64,000 bases of DNA from Planctomycetaceae bacterium (GTDB lineage Bacteria > Planctomycetota > UBA1135 > GCA-002686595): NCBI GenBank assembly GCA_011525785.1, contig WYBT01000045.1, positions 1-64,000 on the forward strand, written 5' to 3'. Made by a program: the position numbers and the translations under genes. A model generated the notes under the pieces. It was given only the letters and a program-made list of their open reading frames with translations, searched no databases and had not been told where the DNA came from. Of this stretch, positions 25,156 through 34,031 are shown piece by piece; the stretch's first letter is position 1, and each line of letters starts with the position of its first letter.

Positions 25156-25503
25156 GGAGGGACGGCCGGTGGGCGAGCGGGGACGGCTCGACGCGCGCTG
25201 TTTCGTCGCGACCCACCCGACCCCTTGAGGCGTCCAGGGGCTCTTTCCGGAAAAAGTTTCGGAATCAGGACCGCCCGCGGGAGCGCGCGCCGGCGGCGGA
25301 CGGCGGAGTTCGCGGCGCGGTCGACGCGCGAGCTTTTTCGGAATCGGGCGCCACTTCTCGCGCGCGACGCGGGCCCACGCTTCGCCATGACCCACCACGC
25401 GCAGATCGGTCTTGCGGGGGGCCTCTCCGGGTCACCTTCGGCGCGCACGTCGATAGACTCCGCGCGTCCTGGCAGCGCTCCGGCGCGCCGGGGCGTCCGC
25501 GGA
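25156..25503. promoter_or_regulatory. Divergent promoter region with repeated TTTCGGAATC
   Basis: This 348-base intergenic region lies between the secreted-protein gene (leftward) and the ECF sigma factor (rightward). No gene was seen. The 10-mer TTTCGGAATC occurs twice in the same orientation at 25257-25266 and 25336-25345, 79 bases apart. A perfect palindrome TTCCGGAA lies at 25245-25252 beside the first copy. The copies could be sigma-factor promoter elements or an operator for autoregulation. Confidence 0.4.
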
Positions 25504-26106
25504 ATGACGAGCAGGCCGAGCGAAGAGACCACCCAGGCCGACGCGCACGCGGCCGACCGCTCGCTCGTTCAACGCGCCCTGGCGCGCGAGCCGCGGGCGG
25601 TGGACGAACTGGTGGCCCGCCTCGCCTGTACCCCGGCGATGTTGCGCGTCCTCCAACGCCAGCTCGGCGCGCGCCTGCGCCCCGACGAGCTGACCGACAT
25701 CGAGCAGAACATCCTGGGCGCCCTGTGGGGCAAGCTGGCGGGCTACGAAGGGCGCGCCGCGCTGGAGACCTGGGCCTTCCGCTTCGTTCAACTCGAGCTG
25801 CACAAGGCGCTGGATCGCCGCCGCCGCAGCGCGCGCCTCACACTGGTCGACGGCGAGCGGCTGGAAGTCGTTCCGTGCGCCGAGCCCGGCGCGCCCCAGA
25901 TCGAGCCCGCCACGCTGCGCGCCTGCGTCGAGCGGCTGGGCTCACCGACCTGCGAGATCGTGTCCATGCGCCACTACGACGAGCTGAGCTTCGAGGAGAT
26001 CGCGCGCCAGCGCGGCGAAGCGCTCAGCGCCGTGAAGGCGCGGTACTACCGCGGGCTCGAGCGGCTCAAGGCGCTGCTCGAACCGCACCTGAGGAGACAA
26101 CTATGA
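25504..26106 (+). CDS. ECF-family RNA polymerase sigma factor (module A)
   Basis: This is a 200-residue protein. Region 2 (about residues 20-115) includes DELTDIEQNILGALWGKL and ETWAFRFVQLELHKALDRRRR, the core-binding and -10-binding part. Region 4 (about 145-197) includes TCEIVSMRHYDELSFEEIA and a helix-turn-helix EALSAVKARYYRGLERLK. The ATG at 25504 is preceded by GCGGA only. Its TGA overlaps the ATG of the anti-sigma-like gene, followed by a CHAT protein gene, giving a sigma/anti-sigma/effector module. It probably transcribes its own operon. Confidence 0.88.
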   Translation: MTSRPSEETTQADAHAADRSLVQRALAREPRAVDELVARLACTPAMLRVLQRQLGARLRPDELTDIEQNILGALWGKLAGYEGRAALETWAFRFVQLELHKALDRRRRSARLTLVDGERLEVVPCAEPGAPQIEPATLRACVERLGSPTCEIVSMRHYDELSFEEIARQRGEALSAVKARYYRGLERLKALLEPHLRRQL

Positions 26107-26789
26107 CCCGAGACGACGAGCTTCTTGCCAGCTACGTCGCCGGTGAGCTGGGCGACGATTCGGCTGAGATCCGCGAATTGCGAGCGCGTCGGCCGGAGGC
26201 CCTGGCCGCGGCGGCCGACCTTTCGACCGTGGCGCGCGAACTCGACGCCGGCGGCGCCTTGGAGCGCCGACTGATCGTCGCCGCGCGCGCCCAGGCCAGC
26301 GCTTCGGACCGCGAGCGCGTGGCCAGCGCCTTCGAGCGCAGCAGCCGTGCGCCCTCCAGTCGCTTCGGCGTGTCGCGCTGGCTCGTGGCCGCGGCGCTAG
26401 TGCTGTCGGCGGCGGGTGCGGCGCTGTACTTCCAGCGGCGCGCGCCCGGCGAGCGCGAGGTGCAGGTCCTGAACCGCGACCGCGACGCGCAGATCGTCCT
26501 GCGCACGCCGCAGGCCCCGCTCACCGCGGGCGTAGCGCTGGAGTGGAACGCGCCGGCGCTCGCCGCTTCGGAGCGCTTCTCGCTCGAGTTCCGCGCCCTC
26601 GACGCGGGGGGCTCGCCCGGTAAGCTCCTGCGCCGCCTGCGATGCACGAGCGCTTCCTGGACCCCCTCGACGGCCGATCTGAGCGACTGGCCCGAGCAGG
26701 TCTCGCTGGTGATCGCGCGCGTCGAGCTGGAGAGCGGCGGCCGCGAGCTGGCGCTCTCGCAGCCCTTCTCGCTGCGGGTTGCGCGCTGA
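26103..26789 (+). CDS. Membrane anti-sigma-like protein (module A)
   Basis: This is a 228-residue protein overlapping the sigma gene by 4 bases. The N-terminal cytoplasmic part (residues 1 to about 90: LLASYVAGELGDDSAEIREL) has the look of an anti-sigma domain but lacks the H-x3-C-x2-C zinc motif. A single transmembrane helix (WLVAAALVLSAAGAALYF) lies at about residues 93-111. The exported C-terminal half is beta-rich (LEWNAPALAASERFSLEFRA) and could be the sensor. By position and architecture it should sequester the ECF sigma factor at the membrane. Confidence 0.75.
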   Translation: MTRDDELLASYVAGELGDDSAEIRELRARRPEALAAAADLSTVARELDAGGALERRLIVAARAQASASDRERVASAFERSSRAPSSRFGVSRWLVAAALVLSAAGAALYFQRRAPGEREVQVLNRDRDAQIVLRTPQAPLTAGVALEWNAPALAASERFSLEFRALDAGGSPGKLLRRLRCTSASWTPSTADLSDWPEQVSLVIARVELESGGRELALSQPFSLRVAR

Positions 26790-29347
26790 TCTTCGGCGGG
26801 CGGGCCGCCGCCCAGAACGCCGCCACGCGCGCCACCTGGCAGGCCGTCGCCCAGGCGCGCGGACTCGACCCACAGTCCGCGCCCGATCTGAACGAGCTGG
26901 CGAACTTCGGCTTCGACCTGGCGGAGGACGCGCAAGCGCCACTCGCCGGCCGCAGCGGCGGCCAGACCATGGCGGAGCTGGCCAACGCGCTCGCGGACCT
27001 CGGCGCCGACGCGGAATTGCGCGGCTACTTCGTGCTCGCTGCGGCGCCCGCGCTGTTCGGCGATCTGGAGCTCGCGCAGGCCGCGGCGGTGTTCAGCAAC
27101 GTTCTGTCGCTGCCGAATCTGTCGGACGAGCTGGTGCACAGCCTGCGACTCGAGCGCGCCCGGGGACTGATCAGCCGCCAGCAACTCGCCCAGGCGCTGG
27201 CTGATCTCGAGGCGACGCGCGAGGCCGTGGCCGAGGCGCCCGAGGTCCGCGCGGCGCTGGAGAGCGGCGGTCAAGCGGCGGTCGGTGCGCAGGAGCGGCT
27301 GCTGTCGAACGCGGCGTATTGGTTCGCGGCGCGCGCCGAGTGCGAAATCAGCCTGGGACGCCCCTCGCGGGCGGACGGCGCGCTCGAGAGCGCTGGACGG
27401 CTGGCGGAGCTCCTCGGCGCGTTCCCGATCCGCTGGCTGGTGTTCGATCTGCGGCTGAGGCAGGCGCTGGCGCTAAGCGCTTGGGACGAGGTCGAGCCGT
27501 TGGTCGAGGGTGCGCGCGAAGTCGGCTTGCTCACCGAGCTCTCAAGCGCGGACCGCGCGCAACTGGACCTCCGGCTGGCCATCGCGCGTCACGAACTGCG
27601 GCGGCGCGAGGATCCGAGCGATGCGAGCGGGCTCGCAGCGATCCGCGCCTTGTCGTTGGACCCCAGCGCGCCGGCTTCGCGCCGCTCGACCGCCGCACGT
27701 TTCGCGGCTGCCTACGCGGCTGAACTCGGTGACGCGGACGCGGCGCGTGAAGCCCTCGAGCGCGTCGGGGGACCGGACGACAGCTCGCTGCGCTCCTCGT
27801 TTGAGGCCGCCGACCTCGATGCGATCGCACTGCGCATCGCGTTGCTCGACGGCGATCCGACTTCGATCCGCGCGGCGCTCGAGCAGCTCGAGAGTTCGTC
27901 GGCGCGCTTCCTCGACGATTGGGCCCAGATTGCTGAACTCAGCTCTGCGGTCGCGGTGCTGCACTTCGCGCAACGCGAACGCGTTCTGTCGGAGCTGATC
28001 GACGGTTGCCTCGCCGTCCATGGACCCGACGCCGGCGCGCGGCGCGGGCTGGAGTGGCTGCATCGCGCCCAACTCATCGGCGCTCTCGCGCGCGGGCTGG
28101 GTCTCGATCGCGGTCGCGGCTCGCTCGAGCGCGATCTTGAGTGGATCCTCGGACCGCGGCGCGGACTGGTGGTGTTCCACTCCGGGCGTAGCGAGTCGCG
28201 CGTGTTCCTTGTCGCCCCAGGGGCCGTGCGCGCACTCTCTGCCGCCGGAGGCCAGCGGCTGCGGGAGGCCGCGAGTTCGCTGTCGAACGCCGCAACGCGC
28301 GCGGTGCGCGCCGGAGCGAAGTCCGACGCCGCGAGTGTTCGTGACGAGCTCGAGGCCCTGAGCGAATTGCTGGGCGCGCGCGAACTCATCGCGTGGCTCG
28401 CGCGATTCGAGAGCGTGACGATCGTTGGGGACGAGAGCGTCGGGCACTTGCCGCTGGCGCTGTTCGAGAGCGATGGCGGGCAGCGTTTGGGCGCACAGGT
28501 TGCGCTCGTGCACGCCCCGTCGATCCCCGTGGCGGCCGAGCTCGCGCGCCGCGCGGAGGACTCGGGGCGCGTGAGCTTCGCCGACTTTCGCACCTGTTTG
28601 CTCGGCGCGCCCGCTGCTCCAGCAGACGTCGGTGTCGAGCGCGAGCGAATGCAAGTCTGGGCGGAGCGCCTCGGCGGGCGCGCGCTGCTCCGCGTGGGTG
28701 GTGACGCGGTTCCTGCGGCGCTGAACGGGCTCGCGAACGACTGCCAGCTCCTGCAAGTCGTCGCGCACGGGCGCTACGACCCGCAGCGGGAGTGCCGCGC
28801 GGGTTTCCTGTTGTCGAGCGAGGCCGGCGCGAGCGGTGAAGTCTGGTCCGATTCGATCGAGCGCACACGCACGCCGCGACTGGTCGCGCTAGCGGTGTGC
28901 GGCGCGTCGCAGCGCCCGGTTCTGCGCGGCGACGATGGCCGCACGGGCCTGGCGGCTTCCTTCCTGCTCGCCGGCGCCGACTGCGTGCTGCAGACGCCGA
29001 TCGACCTCGAAGTCGAAGCGGCCGTGAGCTTGTTCGAGCGCGTGAGCGTGCTCGTCGGCGCGGGCGCGTCGCCGGCGGAAGCCCTACGCGATGCTCGTCG
29101 CGCCAGCGCGGCGCGCGCGCCCGCGTTGCAGGACTTCCTCGTCCACGCCTGGGGCGCGGGGCATGCGCCGCTCGTCGAGGCTGCGACAGCGCCCCTGCAG
29201 TCCGTCGCCTCCACCGAGGCGTCGGGTGCATCCAACAGCGACGCGAGCCAGGCTGGAGGTTCCAACCTGGCTCGCGTCGGGCTGACCGTGCTAGCGCTGC
29301 TAGCGCTGCTGGGCCTGTGGCGCGTCGCGCGGCGTCGCGCGGCCTGA
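26642..29347 (+). CDS. Exported TPR/CHAT-domain (caspase-like) protein with C-terminal anchor (module A)
   Basis: This protein is up to 901 residues long. The only standard start in frame before the hydrophobic segment is the ATG at 26642, which overlaps the anti-sigma gene by 148 bases. A signal or anchor segment (ALAALLAAGCALIF) lies at residues about 38-51. Residues about 70-480 are helical TPR-like repeats. The CHAT domain occupies the last ~330 residues before the anchor, with the catalytic pair His709 (VVAHGRYD) and Cys753 (LAVCGASQ) both present. The C-terminus is a transmembrane helix (LTVLALLALLGLW) followed by RVARRRAA. CHAT domains are cysteine proteases related to caspases and separase. 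The operon suggests it responds to, or acts on, the sigma/anti-sigma pair. Confidence 0.82.
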   Translation: MHERFLDPLDGRSERLARAGLAGDRARRAGERRPRAGALAALLAAGCALIFGGRAAAQNAATRATWQAVAQARGLDPQSAPDLNELANFGFDLAEDAQAPLAGRSGGQTMAELANALADLGADAELRGYFVLAAAPALFGDLELAQAAAVFSNVLSLPNLSDELVHSLRLERARGLISRQQLAQALADLEATREAVAEAPEVRAALESGGQAAVGAQERLLSNAAYWFAARAECEISLGRPSRADGALESAGRLAELLGAFPIRWLVFDLRLRQALALSAWDEVEPLVEGAREVGLLTELSSADRAQLDLRLAIARHELRRREDPSDASGLAAIRALSLDPSAPASRRSTAARFAAAYAAELGDADAAREALERVGGPDDSSLRSSFEAADLDAIALRIALLDGDPTSIRAALEQLESSSARFLDDWAQIAELSSAVAVLHFAQRERVLSELIDGCLAVHGPDAGARRGLEWLHRAQLIGALARGLGLDRGRGSLERDLEWILGPRRGLVVFHSGRSESRVFLVAPGAVRALSAAGGQRLREAASSLSNAATRAVRAGAKSDAASVRDELEALSELLGARELIAWLARFESVTIVGDESVGHLPLALFESDGGQRLGAQVALVHAPSIPVAAELARRAEDSGRVSFADFRTCLLGAPAAPADVGVERERMQVWAERLGGRALLRVGGDAVPAALNGLANDCQLLQVVAHGRYDPQRECRAGFLLSSEAGASGEVWSDSIERTRTPRLVALAVCGASQRPVLRGDDGRTGLAASFLLAGADCVLQTPIDLEVEAAVSLFERVSVLVGAGASPAEALRDARRASAARAPALQDFLVHAWGAGHAPLVEAATAPLQSVASTEASGASNSDASQAGGSNLARVGLTVLALLALLGLWRVARRRAA

Positions 29348-29359
29348 ACTCACCCTGCG

Positions 29360-31132
29360 TTACTGCGGAACCTGCGAGGGCGGGATCGGGCGGATCACCT
29401 TGCGGCGGTGCATCTCGGTGATGAGCTGACCGCTTCCGCTGGCGAGCAGCCCGCACGGGGGGTAGAAGACCGAGAAGTCGTCGAAGTCGTCGATGCAGAT
29501 CAGCGCGGACATCAGATCCGGCTCCATCGAACCGACCCAGACAGTCGCGTTGGCGCGTTGGATGACCACACCGCTGACCTGGTCCTTGATCAGCGGCACG
29601 AATTCGAAGTACGCGAGCACGTTCTCGGTGTTGAGCTGGACGTTCGAGATCAGCGAGTTCGGCAGGGGCCGATCTTCGAAGAAGATCTGGGCGCTGTGGG
29701 GAGCGTCACTTCCGGACAGCTGGAGGTTCGCGAACACATCCAAGTCGTCTTCCCACCACACTTCAGGCGACACGGGCGGCTGTTCCAGCCCGGTGTCGTA
29801 GTACTCGCGGATGTAGATCTTCACGCGCACGTGAGTCGGAACGGTTCCGTTGAAGATCGGCGGCTGGCGCACGCCGATCCCGGCCGACACGCCCAGCTCG
29901 TTGATCGGCACGAAGTTGTACATCGGCGTCGGGGAGTGGAGTTCCACTTCGACCGGTTCGAGGATCGGCGCCGGGTCGGCGTAGGTGCAGTCGTTGCGCA
30001 CGAAGGCAAAGAACGGGTCATCGGCCCAGTTGTTCGCTATCGCCACGTCGCCATCGCCGTCGCCGTCGAAATCGGCGCTGGCCAGACGCAGGTCGTCCAG
30101 GTTGGCGCCCCCGAGCAGCGTGGGAATCGAGTGGAACCAGAACTGCCCCACGTCGAAGACGAACGGCAGCGCGCCCGGCGCCTGCTGCGCGCCGTGGAGT
30201 GCGACAAATTCGTTGGTCTGCGTCAACACGACCATGTCGGTCTCGAGCGTCGAGATCGTGGGCTGGTACGTGATGCCGACTGCGCTGTAGCTCACGTCGT
30301 GCATGCGCCAGGCCGCGCCGACGATCGGCGGTGAGAACACGCCGTCGACCAGTTCGGCGAAGAGATCCGCCGCCGGGGTGCGCACCCACACACCGACGGA
30401 GTCGCGCACGCTAGCGCCTCGCGGAATGCGATGAACCGCCACGACCGACGCGGGGTCGGCGGGATAGGACACGTACGGAAACGCGCCAGATTCCAAGTAC
30501 AGCGAAACTCCGAACGGAGTGTGGAGCGCAACTTCGACGCCGGCCGTGGAGTGCTCGTCGGCGAGCGCGACCTTCAGGATCGAGCCATCCGCCTGGAGGG
30601 AAGTAAACGTCTGGAACCCGCTCGGATCCCACTTCGCGCGCCGCAGGGTCGCCCCCGCCGCGCCGGCGATGTGGATCGGTCCGTCGGATCGCGCGGCGTC
30701 CAACATCGTCACGTCCTCCCAGCTCGCATCGAGCACAGTCCGGAAACTGAGCGTCGCGCCCACATCCGGGCCGCCGTCGATCACGGTGCTGATGCGCAGC
30801 CCCTCGGAACCGACCACCACCACGCGCGACACGCCTCCGATCTCGGGCAGCACGGCGAAGTCGGCGACTTCGTTCGCCACCACGAGCAGCTTGGGCGCCG
30901 ACATCGCGTCGCGCACCAGCACCAGGTCCGTGCCCTGGAGGGCGAGCAATTCGTTCACTCCGGGCGTGAACACTACGCCCGCGCGCAGTTTCGTGATCTC
31001 GAGCCCCTGGTCGGCGAGCGCCGGGATCGTGTGGACCTGCGAGGGCGTGACGACGCAGGGCTGCTGGGCCGCGGCTAGAGCGCACGTTCCGAGCAGAGCT
31101 GCTGCGCGAAGGATGTTCTGGGTGTTCAACAT
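29360..31132 (-). CDS. Secreted protein with a single FG-GAP unit, function unknown
   Basis: This is a 590-residue protein from the ATG at 31132, with a signal peptide ending CALAAAQ (about residue 22). The first 330 residues are beta-rich propeller-like. One clear FG-GAP calcium turn, ASADFDGDGDGDVAIANN, is near residue 360. The rest (about 390-590) is beta-rich with Cys residues near the end (LICIDD, YPPCGLL) and no recognised domain. It lies between the two CHAT modules, with its stop 12 bases from the stop of the module A CHAT gene (convergent). It is a possible extracellular target or product of either module, on position alone. Confidence 0.72.
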   Translation of the reverse strand: MLNTQNILRAAALLGTCALAAAQQPCVVTPSQVHTIPALADQGLEITKLRAGVVFTPGVNELLALQGTDLVLVRDAMSAPKLLVVANEVADFAVLPEIGGVSRVVVVGSEGLRISTVIDGGPDVGATLSFRTVLDASWEDVTMLDAARSDGPIHIAGAAGATLRRAKWDPSGFQTFTSLQADGSILKVALADEHSTAGVEVALHTPFGVSLYLESGAFPYVSYPADPASVVAVHRIPRGASVRDSVGVWVRTPAADLFAELVDGVFSPPIVGAAWRMHDVSYSAVGITYQPTISTLETDMVVLTQTNEFVALHGAQQAPGALPFVFDVGQFWFHSIPTLLGGANLDDLRLASADFDGDGDGDVAIANNWADDPFFAFVRNDCTYADPAPILEPVEVELHSPTPMYNFVPINELGVSAGIGVRQPPIFNGTVPTHVRVKIYIREYYDTGLEQPPVSPEVWWEDDLDVFANLQLSGSDAPHSAQIFFEDRPLPNSLISNVQLNTENVLAYFEFVPLIKDQVSGVVIQRANATVWVGSMEPDLMSALICIDDFDDFSVFYPPCGLLASGSGQLITEMHRRKVIRPIPPSQVPQ

Positions 31133-31438
31133 GGCGTGGAAGTCCGTGGAGTGTCTGGTCCGCTAACGCCTGCCAGGCGGCGGGCCTGCCTGAACCGAGG
31201 TGGGCGAGGCAATCGTCAGATTGCACTTTACTAGCTCGCGCACCTGGCGGCGGTACGACTTCGGGTCGCTGCAGCCGCTCGGAGCGCGAACATCGCCGCG
31301 TTTCCGCGCTGCAAACCGGAGCTCGGCTTGCCGCTGTGGAACCGACGACTCCCTGTGCGCCCGAGCGCCCGTCGATTCGTTGCAGGAAGATTCCCGAAAT
31401 TGCGCACGGCTCCGCTGGGCTGCGCGCGCCGGGCTCGC
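31133..31438 (-). other. Intergenic region upstream of the secreted FG-GAP protein
   Basis: These 306 bases lie between the start of the leftward gene at 31132 and the stop of the module B CHAT gene at 31439. No coding potential stands out in any frame. It should contain the terminator of module B and the promoter of the 29360-31132 gene, but neither could be located by eye. Confidence 0.4.
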
Positions 31439-34018
31439 TCAGTCGCGGCCGACGAGCCGGAACGCGGCCCAGCCGGCGCGTTCGAAGCCCAACTCCCGCA
31501 GGTGCGCGCGCGCCGTCGCGCAGGCCCGCGCCGCGCTCGGCGTCTCGCCCTGCTGGCGCAGTGCGCGGTGGAACGCGGCGCCGAACTCGGCCGCGGCGGC
31601 GTCGTCCACCGGCCACAGGGTGACCACCACGTTGCGCGCGCCGCCGCCCACGAAAGCGCGCGCCATGCCCAGCAGGCCTTCGGCGTCGACGAAGGTCCCG
31701 CCGCCCGACCAGCAGGCCGACAGCACCGCCAGCGGCAGGCGCGGCCGCGCGTTCGCGACCTCGTCGAGGCTGACGCTCGCGTCGCCGCTCACGCTGAAGC
31801 CCGCGGACGCCGCAGCGCTCGCCGGGCCCGCGCTGCGCTCGGGTTCAGCGTGCGATTCCAGGCCCAGGTGAGTCGCGAGGTGCAGCGGCGAGTCGGAGGC
31901 GAGCGCGGTGAGCAACGCCGCGCGGTCGAAGGCGGCGCCGAGCACGAGCTGCGAGCCCGGTCGCAGCGCCAGGGCGGCGGCCAGTTCCTCGCGCGCGCCG
32001 GGCAGCGCTTCGCGGCCGGCAGCGTCCAGCGGTCCGCCGAGCAGGTTCCAGTGTTCGAGCGCCTGTGCGCTCGGACGCACGCCCAGCCCTCCGGCGGGCA
32101 GTCCGATCGCCGTCACGAGCGCGAGCTCGCGCGCGCCGCACACCTGCTCCCAGGGCAAGGCCTCGACCGGCGCGGCCTCGAGCGGCCCGTGCAGGGACAA
32201 GAGCAGTCGCGGCGCGTCGCCGCCGGTCCGCGCCAGGCGCGCGAGGGCCTCGGCGACAGGCGCCGGGATGATCTCGTCCAGGAAGGCGCGCGCCTGGGCC
32301 GTCCAGCGCGTCGCCGCGCCGCTCGAAGGCGCGCTGTCGGGCGCCGTGGCCAGCTCGCGCAGGCGGCGCACGGCGTCATCGAGCGAGCGCCTGCCGTGAC
32401 TCACGCGCGCGTGGCTCACGCTCCCGTCCGGAGCGAGGTGCGCCACGAAGCTGAAGTCGGCGCCGACCACCCAAGTCACCAGGCCGAGTTCGAAGGCCGC
32501 GGCCCATTCCCGCAAGGCGGCCGGCGAAAGCTCCGCGCCCGCACGCAGCGCGCGCGACTGCCACTGCTCGCACAGGCGCACGGCTTCGAGACCCGCGCCC
32601 TGGCGCGCGAGCACTTCGGCCAGCAGCGCGATGGTGTGCAGCCCCAGTCGTTCGCCGACGACGCTGGCCGTCGCGCGCGACAGCGGGGTCTGCAGCTCGA
32701 AGGGCTCGCCGCGCTCGCGTTCCCAGGCCGCGGCGGCGGCGCAGGCGGCCTCGAGATTCGCTCGCGCCCGCTCCAGCTCGCCCGTTCGTGCGAAGGCCTC
32801 GCCGAGCAGCGACTGGGCGCGCGCGCGGCCCAGCGGCGAGAAGCTCGCGAGGCGTTCGGGCGCGTCGAGCAAGTCGAGCGCTTCGAACTCGCGTCGCTCG
32901 TGCAGCGCCAGCGAGGCCAGCGCGAGCAGCGCCAGCTCGCCGCCGGCGCTCGCGGCGACGCGTTCGAAGTGCTCTCGCGCCCCGGCGCTGTCGCCCGAGC
33001 GCAACCGCGCGCTGCCGATCAGGAGGTCCCACTCCTCGCGGTCGACGGCGTGCGAGTTCTGCGGCGGCGCGTAGCGCTCGAGGAACTCGGTCGCCTCGTC
33101 GGCGTAGTCGTCGCCGAGCAAGCGCGCGCCCCAATCGCGCGCCATGGGCCAGCTCTGGGCGGGGGAGCGGAAGCTCGCCAGCTCGAGCAGCGCCGCTTCT
33201 TGCGCGAGCACGTCGCCTTCCAGGCGCGCGAGTGCGGCGAAGCCGTGCAGTGCGTGCTCGCGGTACTCGTCGCGGCCCAGGCTGCGCGCGAGGCGCTCGC
33301 ACTCGGCGAAGTGCTCTCGCGCGACCTCGCGCCGGCCGCGCGCGAGCTCCAAGCGCGCCAGCGCCCACAGCGGCTCGAGCTGCGGCGTGCGCTGACCGGC
33401 GCGCGCGAAGAGCGCCAGTGCACTGCGCGCGTGCTCGATCGCGCGCGTCCAACGCGCCTCGTCCGCGTCATTCTCGGGCAGCGTTTCGAGGGCCTGGGCC
33501 TCGAGCAGCGCGAGGAGACTGCGCGCGCCGGCTGCGGGCGTGAAATCGGGCTGTGCTTGCTCGCGCTCGGCGAGCGCTTCGAGCTCCGCACGCAGCGCGT
33601 CCGCCTTCTCGACCCACGCGGCGCCGCGCACGCCGACCACGCTGGCGTCGTGGACGGCTTCGCGCAGTGCGCGCAGCTCGAGCTCGGCGCGCCAGCCGGC
33701 GCGGAGCGCCTCGGGAGTGAGCGCGAGGTAGAAACGCGCCACGTCCGGCGCGTCGCAGCGTTGCCAGCGCTCGCACAAGCGCTCGGCGAGTTCGCTCAGC
33801 GCGCCCGGGGCCGCGCCGGCGCCGCTGCGCCAGGCGACCAACGCTTCTCCGAAGGCGCGCAGGTCGTCGACGCTCTCGCTCGCGCTCTCAGCGCCGGTCG
33901 ACTGTGGCGCGGCGATGGCGTGCGGCCCGCAGGCGGCGACGAGCGCGAGCGCTGCGGCGCCGGGCAGCAGCTCTCGCGAAAGCTGCGCCACGAGCTCGAG
34001 CGCGCGAGCGGCGAACAT
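31439..34018 (-). CDS. TPR/CHAT-domain (caspase-like) lipoprotein (module B)
   Basis: This is an 859-residue protein from the ATG at 34018. A lipoprotein signal with lipobox LVAAC (Cys about residue 29) indicates export and lipid anchoring. Residues about 50-500 are Leu/Ala-rich helical repeats of the TPR kind. The C-terminal CHAT domain (about residues 560-859) has the catalytic pair His717 (HLATHLG) and Cys769 (LSACWSGGG), plus the canonical VVTLWPVDDAAAAEF segment. It follows the anti-sigma gene by 13 bases, in the order sigma, anti-sigma, CHAT. It is only distantly similar to the module A protein and is anchored at the opposite end. Confidence 0.88.
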   Translation of the reverse strand: MFAARALELVAQLSRELLPGAAALALVAACGPHAIAAPQSTGAESASESVDDLRAFGEALVAWRSGAGAAPGALSELAERLCERWQRCDAPDVARFYLALTPEALRAGWRAELELRALREAVHDASVVGVRGAAWVEKADALRAELEALAEREQAQPDFTPAAGARSLLALLEAQALETLPENDADEARWTRAIEHARSALALFARAGQRTPQLEPLWALARLELARGRREVAREHFAECERLARSLGRDEYREHALHGFAALARLEGDVLAQEAALLELASFRSPAQSWPMARDWGARLLGDDYADEATEFLERYAPPQNSHAVDREEWDLLIGSARLRSGDSAGAREHFERVAASAGGELALLALASLALHERREFEALDLLDAPERLASFSPLGRARAQSLLGEAFARTGELERARANLEAACAAAAAWERERGEPFELQTPLSRATASVVGERLGLHTIALLAEVLARQGAGLEAVRLCEQWQSRALRAGAELSPAALREWAAAFELGLVTWVVGADFSFVAHLAPDGSVSHARVSHGRRSLDDAVRRLRELATAPDSAPSSGAATRWTAQARAFLDEIIPAPVAEALARLARTGGDAPRLLLSLHGPLEAAPVEALPWEQVCGARELALVTAIGLPAGGLGVRPSAQALEHWNLLGGPLDAAGREALPGAREELAAALALRPGSQLVLGAAFDRAALLTALASDSPLHLATHLGLESHAEPERSAGPASAAASAGFSVSGDASVSLDEVANARPRLPLAVLSACWSGGGTFVDAEGLLGMARAFVGGGARNVVVTLWPVDDAAAAEFGAAFHRALRQQGETPSAARACATARAHLRELGFERAGWAAFRLVGRD

Positions 34019-34031
34019 CGGCGTCGCGCCG

